Source: JAFGIT01 sp016929465 [NCBI: Candidatus Coatesbacteria bacterium] (GTDB taxonomy: Bacteria; B130-G9). Taken from it: a stretch of 10,391 nt of DNA. Each line of letters opens with the position of its first letter. The stretch's first letter is position 1. Under the pieces are notes generated by a model, which was given only the letters and a program-made list of their open reading frames with translations, searched no databases and was not told the DNA's origin. Position numbers and translations under genes: made by a program. Of the stretch, positions 5,805-10,391 are shown piece after piece. The stretch is taken from contig JAFGIT010000237.1 of NCBI GenBank assembly GCA_016929465.1, forward strand, positions 1 through 10,391, given 5' to 3'.

Positions 5805-6893
5805 TTGCAGCAGGTGAACGAAAAGCGGCGGAAAACGAAAGCGATATCGATAGGAAATGTGCCGATTGGGGGGGATTCGCCCATATCGGTGCAATCCATG
5901 ACCAAGTGCGAGACCAGCGACCGTGGTGCTGTTCTCGACCAGATTCGCTCGCTCGCAACGGCCGGATGCGACATCATCCGCCTCGCCATCCCAGACGAGT
6001 CCTCAGCGAGGGCGATCGAGAGAATATGCAAAGCGAGCCCGATTCCCGTTGTCGCGGATATCCACTTCGACTATCAGCTTGCGTTGATAACCATCGCGGG
6101 CGGCGTGGATGCAGTACGAATAAATCCCGGCAATATGAAGAGAGAAAGCCACGTGAAGGCGGTGGCCGACGCGGCCCAGAAAGCGGGCATACCGATCCGA
6201 ATAGGTATAAACAGCGGCTCATTAGAGAGATCGCTCCTGAAAAAATACGGCGGGCCGACAGCTGAAGCGATGGCAGAGTCCGCAATGATGTGCGCGAAGA
6301 AATTCGAGGGATGGGGCTTCAAGGACCTGAAGCTGTCGCTCAAATCGCACGATGTCGCCGAGACGGTATTCGCCTACAGGAAGGTTGCCGCGGTGTGTGA
6401 CTATCCTCTTCATCTAGGCATTACTGCAACCGGGGCGGGGCTGGAGGCGAAGCTGAAATCCGCGGTAGGAATTGGGGCTCTTCTGATCGACGGGATCGGA
6501 GATACGATAAGAGTCTCCCTCTCTTCCGAGCCCGAGGAGGAGGTTGTCGTGGGCCTCGCGCTATTGAAAACGCTCGGATTGCATCCGCGCGGCCTTGAGC
6601 TCGTAGCCTGCCCAACCTGCGGCAGGTGCAAGGTTGACCTATTGAATTATCTCGAAATCGTGAAGAAGGGCCTCTCCGGAATTCAGGGCGAGATAAGCGT
6701 GGCGGTCATGGGCTGCGTGGTCAATGGTCCGGGGGAGGCCCGACAGGCGGATATCGGAGTTGCCTTCTCGGATGATGGGACCGCTAGCGTATTTCGGGAC
6801 GGCAGACACTACGCATCTGGCCCGGCAGGCGAGATGCTCGAGCGCCTGATTGATGACGCCCGTCGTCTTGCTGAGGAGAGGAGAACTCAATAG
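5805..6893 (+). CDS. ispG: 4-hydroxy-3-methylbut-2-en-1-yl diphosphate synthase (IspG/GcpE)
   Basis: A 362-residue cytosolic [4Fe-4S] enzyme of the MEP pathway. It converts 2-C-methyl-D-erythritol 2,4-cyclodiphosphate to HMBPP using two electrons from ferredoxin or flavodoxin. The TIM-barrel half starts with KAISIGNVPIGGDSPISVQSMT, followed by ADIHFDYQLAL, RINPGN and RIGINSGSLE. The C-terminal domain carries the cluster ligands Cys269 and Cys272 (CPTC), Cys304 (GCVVNGPGEA) and Glu311, which match E. coli Cys270, Cys273, Cys305 and Glu312 with an offset of one. The length matches bacterial IspG without the large insertion of plant forms. The start is TTG with GGGAG at good spacing. One oddity: the usual TEAG motif reads ITATG (residues 206-210), with Ala208 where Glu is expected. 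It lies 14 bp after glcD and 57 bp before the PduS/RnfC-like gene. Confidence 0.96.
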   Translation: MQQVNEKRRKTKAISIGNVPIGGDSPISVQSMTKCETSDRGAVLDQIRSLATAGCDIIRLAIPDESSARAIERICKASPIPVVADIHFDYQLALITIAGGVDAVRINPGNMKRESHVKAVADAAQKAGIPIRIGINSGSLERSLLKKYGGPTAEAMAESAMMCAKKFEGWGFKDLKLSLKSHDVAETVFAYRKVAAVCDYPLHLGITATGAGLEAKLKSAVGIGALLIDGIGDTIRVSLSSEPEEEVVVGLALLKTLGLHPRGLELVACPTCGRCKVDLLNYLEIVKKGLSGIQGEISVAVMGCVVNGPGEARQADIGVAFSDDGTASVFRDGRHYASGPAGEMLERLIDDARRLAEERRTQ

Positions 6894-6896
6894 AAT
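6868..6896 (+). promoter_or_regulatory. Weak candidate promoter before the PduS/RnfC-like gene
   Basis: TTGCTG (3 of 6, at 6868-6873), a 17-nt spacer and TAGAAT (5 of 6, at 6891-6896) overlap the ispG 3' end. The transcript would start near 6903 with a leader of about 48 nt. The -35 box is weak, so read-through from the glcD promoter is equally likely. Confidence 0.25.
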
Positions 6897-6950
6897 GTCC
6901 CATCGGGGCCGCTTGAACGACCGTGAATAACTAGAGGTCGAGTTAATCTG

Positions 6951-8279
6951 ATGCAGAACCACAGACTGACTGCAGAGAAGGTCAGAGACGCCGGCGTCAT
7001 CGGTGCTGGGGGAGGGGGATTTCCGACACACGTAAAGCTCTCAGCGAAGGCGGACACTCTGATCGGCAATGGTGCGGAATGCGAGGCGCTCTCATATAGT
7101 GACCAGGCATTGATGCTACATCGGCCCAAGGATATCCTCGATGGTCTTCTCCTGGGAGCCGAGGCGGTGTCCGCTGGACGGGTCGTTCTTGCCCTCAAGA
7201 AGAAATTTTCAGGGCAAATCGCCCTGTTCAAGAAGCTCATGTCGGAAGGCGCATATAGCGGCATTGAATTGCTGCTCCTTCCTGACGTCTATCCCGTGGG
7301 CGACGAATTCGTTCTGGTCTATGAGGCGACCGGCCAGGTTGTCCCTCAGGGGGGGATTCCGATAGACATAGGGGTGGTCGTGCAGAACGTCGCGACGCTC
7401 TTCAACATAGCCGAGGCAGAAGCTGGAGTTCCTGTGACAGAGAGGCTCGTTTCCGTCTGTGGCGAGGTGCCCAGGCCATCGGTCTTCGAAGTTCCCATCG
7501 GGGCGTCATTCAGAGGGGTTCTGCACGCGTGTGGGCTATCCTCGTTCTCGGGCCTCTCAGTGCTGGATGGCGGCGTCATGATGGGCAAGATCGTCGATCC
7601 GGACAATTCATATATATCCAAGACGACCTCTGCGATTGTCGTATTGCCGGAGGACTCGCCCCCGATTCTGGAGAGAACGTCTTCCCTGGACCGGGTCTTC
7701 AGAATCGCCAAATCCGTTTGCGACCAGTGCAATTTCTGCACGGAGCTCTGCCCCCGGTATCTCCTGGGCCACAGGTTGCGCCCACACCTCGCGATGCGTC
7801 GGATGGGATTCGAGCTCTCGCTCAGGGACGAGGTGCTCTCTGAGGCTCATTACTGCTCTGAATGCGGAATCTGCTCGCTCTATGCTTGTCCGCTGGGGAT
7901 CTCGCCGAGACGGGTCAACGTCCTTTTGAAATCGAAATACAAAAGGCCTAGAATCGACAAACTGGAATTCGAAGCAAGGCCCGAATACACCGACCGCCGG
8001 CTGCCAGCTGCAAGGCTCAAGAAAAGACTCGGCGTCGCTCGATATGAGGCCAGATTGCCCGAGTATGCCGGCCGGCTTGCAGTCGAATCAGTGAGTATCT
8101 CACTGAAGCAGCACGTTGGAAAGGTGGCCCTGCCCCTGGTGAAGGTAGGCGCATCCGCGAGTAAAGGAATGCTGATCGCCGATATTCCGGAGGGCGAGCT
8201 CGGCGCCAGGATACATGCGTCGATCGATGGCCATGTGACAAACATAACGAACGAAGCCATTACCATCGGCAATCCGTGA
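6951..8279 (+). CDS. PduS/RnfC-like flavin and iron-sulfur oxidoreductase
   Basis: A 442-residue soluble protein of the RnfC/PduS group. It has the Complex I 51-kDa-like FMN/NADH domain with GAGGGGFPTHVKL (18-30), NGAECE (40-45) and GGIPIDIGVVVQNVATL (134-150), then an SLBB-like segment (about 163-215). Two [4Fe-4S] motifs follow: CDQCNFCTELCP (Cys257, 260, 263, 267) and CSECGICSLYACP (Cys302, 305, 308, 313). The C-terminal 60 residues resemble a barrel-sandwich hybrid domain. The PRYLLGHRLRPH stretch after the first cluster is typical of PduS. PduS transfers electrons from NADH to reduce cobalamin; RnfC is the NADH subunit of the membrane Rnf complex. No pdu, eut or rnf genes are present, so the partner is unknown. 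ATG at 6951 has a GAGGT 12 nt upstream. It follows ispG and may be co-transcribed with the exonuclease gene 16 bp downstream. Confidence 0.88.
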   Translation: MQNHRLTAEKVRDAGVIGAGGGGFPTHVKLSAKADTLIGNGAECEALSYSDQALMLHRPKDILDGLLLGAEAVSAGRVVLALKKKFSGQIALFKKLMSEGAYSGIELLLLPDVYPVGDEFVLVYEATGQVVPQGGIPIDIGVVVQNVATLFNIAEAEAGVPVTERLVSVCGEVPRPSVFEVPIGASFRGVLHACGLSSFSGLSVLDGGVMMGKIVDPDNSYISKTTSAIVVLPEDSPPILERTSSLDRVFRIAKSVCDQCNFCTELCPRYLLGHRLRPHLAMRRMGFELSLRDEVLSEAHYCSECGICSLYACPLGISPRRVNVLLKSKYKRPRIDKLEFEARPEYTDRRLPAARLKKRLGVARYEARLPEYAGRLAVESVSISLKQHVGKVALPLVKVGASASKGMLIADIPEGELGARIHASIDGHVTNITNEAITIGNP

Positions 8280-8295
8280 GAGGCAGACGACTATT

Positions 8296-9174
8296 ATGGC
8301 GAAGCTAAGTCGCGAATCTCTGCAGCGTCTGGGAGAGCTGAATCGCAACCGACTGAAATCCGCGAAGGAACGGCCTGAGAAAGAGGAAATACTGCAACCT
8401 AAGGTCCCCCGCAGCCCCGGAGCGCGCAATCATTCGACTGCAGGATTCATTGATCCGCCGGATGAGATCACCGGTCGCGAGGTCGAGATGCCGAGTGGCA
8501 AGTTCTTGCTGATAAGAAGAGACCTGGCGGAGATCTGGGATGCGGCGGAGAGATTCGCCTCCCACTATTGCCTGGTATTCAATAGAGGCGCAATCGGTGT
8601 CGATATCGATTCGCTACACGAGGATGTGAGGCGATTTTGCGAGGTCGATCATAATCAGCTGCTCTATCTTGATATCGAGACATGCGGACTTTCGTCGGTG
8701 CCGGTGTTTCTTGTGGGAGTTCAGCAGTTGGTCGGGGAACGACTGGTTCTCGAGCAGTATTTGGCGCGGGATTACTCAGAGGAGAAGCCGATGCTCGAAT
8801 ATTTCTGGGGCAAGATGGCGGAATTCGAGGCGGTGACGACATATAACGGGAAGTCATTCGACGTTCCATTCTTGAGGGACAGAGCGGTCTATCACGGCGT
8901 GCCGCACGTCGTCCCTGGTTTCCATCTCGACCTCCTCCACGAGGCACGACGCAGATTCAAGGGACAATTCCCGAACTGCAAGCTTCAGACGCTGGAGGCC
9001 CGTCTCTGCAACAGATTACGGAGAGGTGACATCCCCGGTGAGTTGATCCCCAAGGCCTATCATGACTTCGTAAGGACCAAGGACCCGCAGTTGATCCGCA
9101 ATGTCATCCACCACAACGCGCTCGACATCGTGACGATGAGCGAGGTCTTGCTCAGGCTTCTTTCTGGTCTGTAG
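8296..9174 (+). CDS. YprB-like ribonuclease H-fold DEDDh exonuclease
   Basis: A 292-residue protein with a 3'-5' exonuclease domain of the RNase_H_2/YprB type. After a charged, probably disordered N-terminus (residues 1-55) come LYLDIETCGL (Asp126, Glu128), TYNGKSFDVPFL (Asn184, Asp189), LDLLH (Asp212) and HHNALDIVTM (His272-x4-Asp277). The last gives the DEDDh arrangement of metal-binding and catalytic residues. Family members are predicted nucleases acting on DNA or RNA ends; no specific substrate can be inferred. There is no fused helicase and no adjacent helicase gene, though in some bacteria this domain sits near a DEAD-type helicase. ATG at 8296 has AGAGG 12 nt upstream. It follows the PduS/RnfC-like gene by 16 bp, so it is the last gene of that run. 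Its 3' end overlaps the convergent glycosyltransferase gene by 23 bp. Confidence 0.88.
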   Translation: MAKLSRESLQRLGELNRNRLKSAKERPEKEEILQPKVPRSPGARNHSTAGFIDPPDEITGREVEMPSGKFLLIRRDLAEIWDAAERFASHYCLVFNRGAIGVDIDSLHEDVRRFCEVDHNQLLYLDIETCGLSSVPVFLVGVQQLVGERLVLEQYLARDYSEEKPMLEYFWGKMAEFEAVTTYNGKSFDVPFLRDRAVYHGVPHVVPGFHLDLLHEARRRFKGQFPNCKLQTLEARLCNRLRRGDIPGELIPKAYHDFVRTKDPQLIRNVIHHNALDIVTMSEVLLRLLSGL

Positions 9175-10391
9175 GCTTCACATTCCCGATGCGCAGGATC
9201 TTGCGCTTGATGAAATGGGCTGCTCTCCAGGTCCGGGTATTCGTTATGTCATGAATGTATCTCTGCTTGAGAGCCATTTCCACTCTGGCTTCTTCGAGCT
9301 CACGCTCCAGCCTACGGGACTTATCACGCCAGAAATCCACCTCGCCATGAATGCGGCCGGTCTCCTTTGCTATCGCGATGTGCTCGGCGGAGAGTCTCGC
9401 CATCTCTTCCGCGACGACCGCGATCAAGGTATTCGCTCTCTCCAGTTTGGATGGTGATTTGCAGAACTCGTCGAGCCCCTCGACACACTTGTCCCAGGTC
9501 AGGTTTTCGCGAACGAGTCTCTGTGCATTTAGAGCCTTCGGCCTAAGGACCTGCGGGTCGCGCAGAATACTCTCTGTGATCCTCCGCACTGCGCCCTTCT
9601 CGAGAGGATCGACGAGCCATCCTGCATCGTAGTGCTCGATGAGTTCTGATATCCAATAAAAGTTGGAGACTATGACCGGTATCCCCAGCCAGAGATAGGT
9701 CGTGGTCCGCATGGGATTTGCGAGTGCGCGTTCGAGATTTTGCTTCATGACGTCTATCGCACAGCCGTATTTGGCCCATTCAGTGGTGATCTCGCTGAAT
9801 GGGAAGAATCCTCTGACCTTCAATCGCTCGCTATTGCCAAGCCGCATCCTCGGGTCGATCAGCCTTGTGTTTATATCTTGCCAGGTCGGGTGCTTGCCCG
9901 TGAAGATCGTGAATTCTCCCTTTTTGGCTGCGTCGAGCGTTGAGAGAAGCTCCTTCTGGGCATCGAAAGGGTCCTGCCAGGGATAGAACATCCCTGCACA
10001 GATGAAGCTTGGTTCATCCCGCTCGGGAATCGGGGGCAAGTCCGGCGAACAGCAGATCGGTATTATCGTAAAATGCCTCTGTTGGATATCGAGCCCAGCG
10101 AGTATCCAGAAAGGTGTGTACCAGGGCAGTTGCCTCGGGCTGCCGATTATGAAGAAGTCGGCCCTCGCATATTGGTCGAGGCGGCCCATTATCACATCGG
10201 AGAAGTCTGAACCGGGCGTAAAGACTGCCTCGAGTTCGATATTCGCCGCGAGATCGAGGACCACGGGGAGTGAATTTCCAGAATAGAACCTCATGAGATA
10301 AGAGGTCGCGAATAGGATAATGTCGGCGCCCGAGGCCGCAACCTTCTCGTCGATATCGGTCAGGTCGTGCGCTAGAGCAAGAAACTCCTCC
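9152..10391 (-). CDS. GT-B glycosyltransferase with C-terminal coiled coil (5' end outside window)
   Basis: The frame is open from the window's right edge to the stop. The visible 412 residues contain no convincing start: the ATG at 10294 lies inside conserved-looking sequence (ADIILFATSYLMRFYSG), so the gene begins beyond the window. Features fit a GT-B (GT4-like) enzyme: the acceptor-side VVLDLAANIELE segment (43-54), the FICAGMFYPWQDP start of the nucleotide-sugar domain (129-141), and the donor-site helix PMRTTTYLWLGIPVI (226-240) followed by EL and GWLVDP. A long charged helix (about 317-380, many Glu, Arg and Lys) is probably a coiled coil, and the end has the TWRAAHFIKRKI tail (387-398) seen on many cell-envelope glycosyltransferases. 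It likely adds sugars during surface polysaccharide assembly at the inner face of the membrane. Sugar and acceptor are unknown. It converges on, and overlaps, the exonuclease gene. Confidence 0.85.
   Translation of the reverse strand, partial: EEFLALAHDLTDIDEKVAASGADIILFATSYLMRFYSGNSLPVVLDLAANIELEAVFTPGSDFSDVIMGRLDQYARADFFIIGSPRQLPWYTPFWILAGLDIQQRHFTIIPICCSPDLPPIPERDEPSFICAGMFYPWQDPFDAQKELLSTLDAAKKGEFTIFTGKHPTWQDINTRLIDPRMRLGNSERLKVRGFFPFSEITTEWAKYGCAIDVMKQNLERALANPMRTTTYLWLGIPVIVSNFYWISELIEHYDAGWLVDPLEKGAVRRITESILRDPQVLRPKALNAQRLVRENLTWDKCVEGLDEFCKSPSKLERANTLIAVVAEEMARLSAEHIAIAKETGRIHGEVDFWRDKSRRLERELEEARVEMALKQRYIHDITNTRTWRAAHFIKRKILRIGNVKPTDQKEA

Noticed and set aside
6913-6943. CGACC...GGTCG inverted repeat between ispG and the PduS/RnfC-like gene as a terminator or operator
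   Set aside because: The arms are 5 bp with a 13-nt loop and no T-run; too weak to support.
6951-8279. A bacterial microcompartment (pdu) locus or an rnf operon
   Set aside because: Only one PduS/RnfC-like gene is present. No shell proteins, dehydratase, cobalamin genes or Rnf membrane subunits flank it.
9191-9206. GCGCA-GGATCT-TGCGC hairpin as a terminator after the exonuclease gene
   Set aside because: The stem is only 5 bp, no T-tract follows, and it lies in glycosyltransferase coding sequence (IKRKILRIG), so chance is likely.
10292-10294. ATG at 10294 as the true start of the glycosyltransferase
   Set aside because: The frame stays open upstream with protein-like sequence (strand ADIILFATSYL), and the N-terminal half of a GT-B enzyme would be missing. 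The gene is cut by the window edge.

Overview
The window reads as a chromosomal segment of a moderately GC-rich bacterium. It has an MEP-pathway isoprenoid gene (ispG), a SpoVG homologue, a double-Cys4 ComF, a FliK-like protein, a GlcD-type flavoenzyme and a PduS/RnfC-like iron-sulfur flavoprotein. This mix suits an anaerobic or microaerophilic lineage, probably an uncultured one outside the well-studied phyla, but nothing here fixes the taxonomy. There are no rRNA or tRNA genes, transposases, integrases, phage genes or CRISPR repeats. Nearly all the sequence is coding, and the genes are packed tightly with overlapping or near-touching ends.

Layout. (A) 31-1867, minus strand: spoVG -> queD -> a probable nuclease with a PD-(D/E)XK-like core. 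It is read from a promoter in the 1868-1990 divergent spacer, and a strong hairpin lies between spoVG and queD. (B) 1991-4349, plus strand: a DUF1232 membrane protein, comF and an orphan FliK-like protein, joined by ATGA and TTGA stop/start overlaps, so almost certainly one translationally coupled operon. (C) 4420-9174, plus strand: glcD, ispG, a PduS/RnfC-like flavin/Fe-S oxidoreductase and a YprB-like DEDDh exonuclease, with gaps of 14, 57 and 16 bp. A sigma70-like promoter for this group overlaps the end of the FliK-like gene and carries a palindrome. (D) 9152-10391, minus strand: the 3' part of a GT-B glycosyltransferase with a C-terminal coiled coil. Its reading frame stays open to the window edge, and its end overlaps the exonuclease gene tail to tail.

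Most notable observations. Both genes that diverge from the 1868-1990 spacer lack a Shine-Dalgarno sequence and have a -10-like hexamer ending exactly 6 nt before the start codon, so both mRNAs are predicted to be leaderless. Genes inside operons mostly do have Shine-Dalgarno sequences, including two TTG starts with GGAG exactly 8 nt upstream. The same spacer has an 8-bp perfect inverted repeat over the spoVG -35 box. IspG, which needs low-potential electrons, is followed directly by a soluble NADH-type flavin/Fe-S protein that could supply them. IspG also lacks the Glu expected in its TEAG motif. I found no complete, previously undescribed defence or mobile system. The closest candidate is the QueD/nuclease pair in region A, and that link is speculative.
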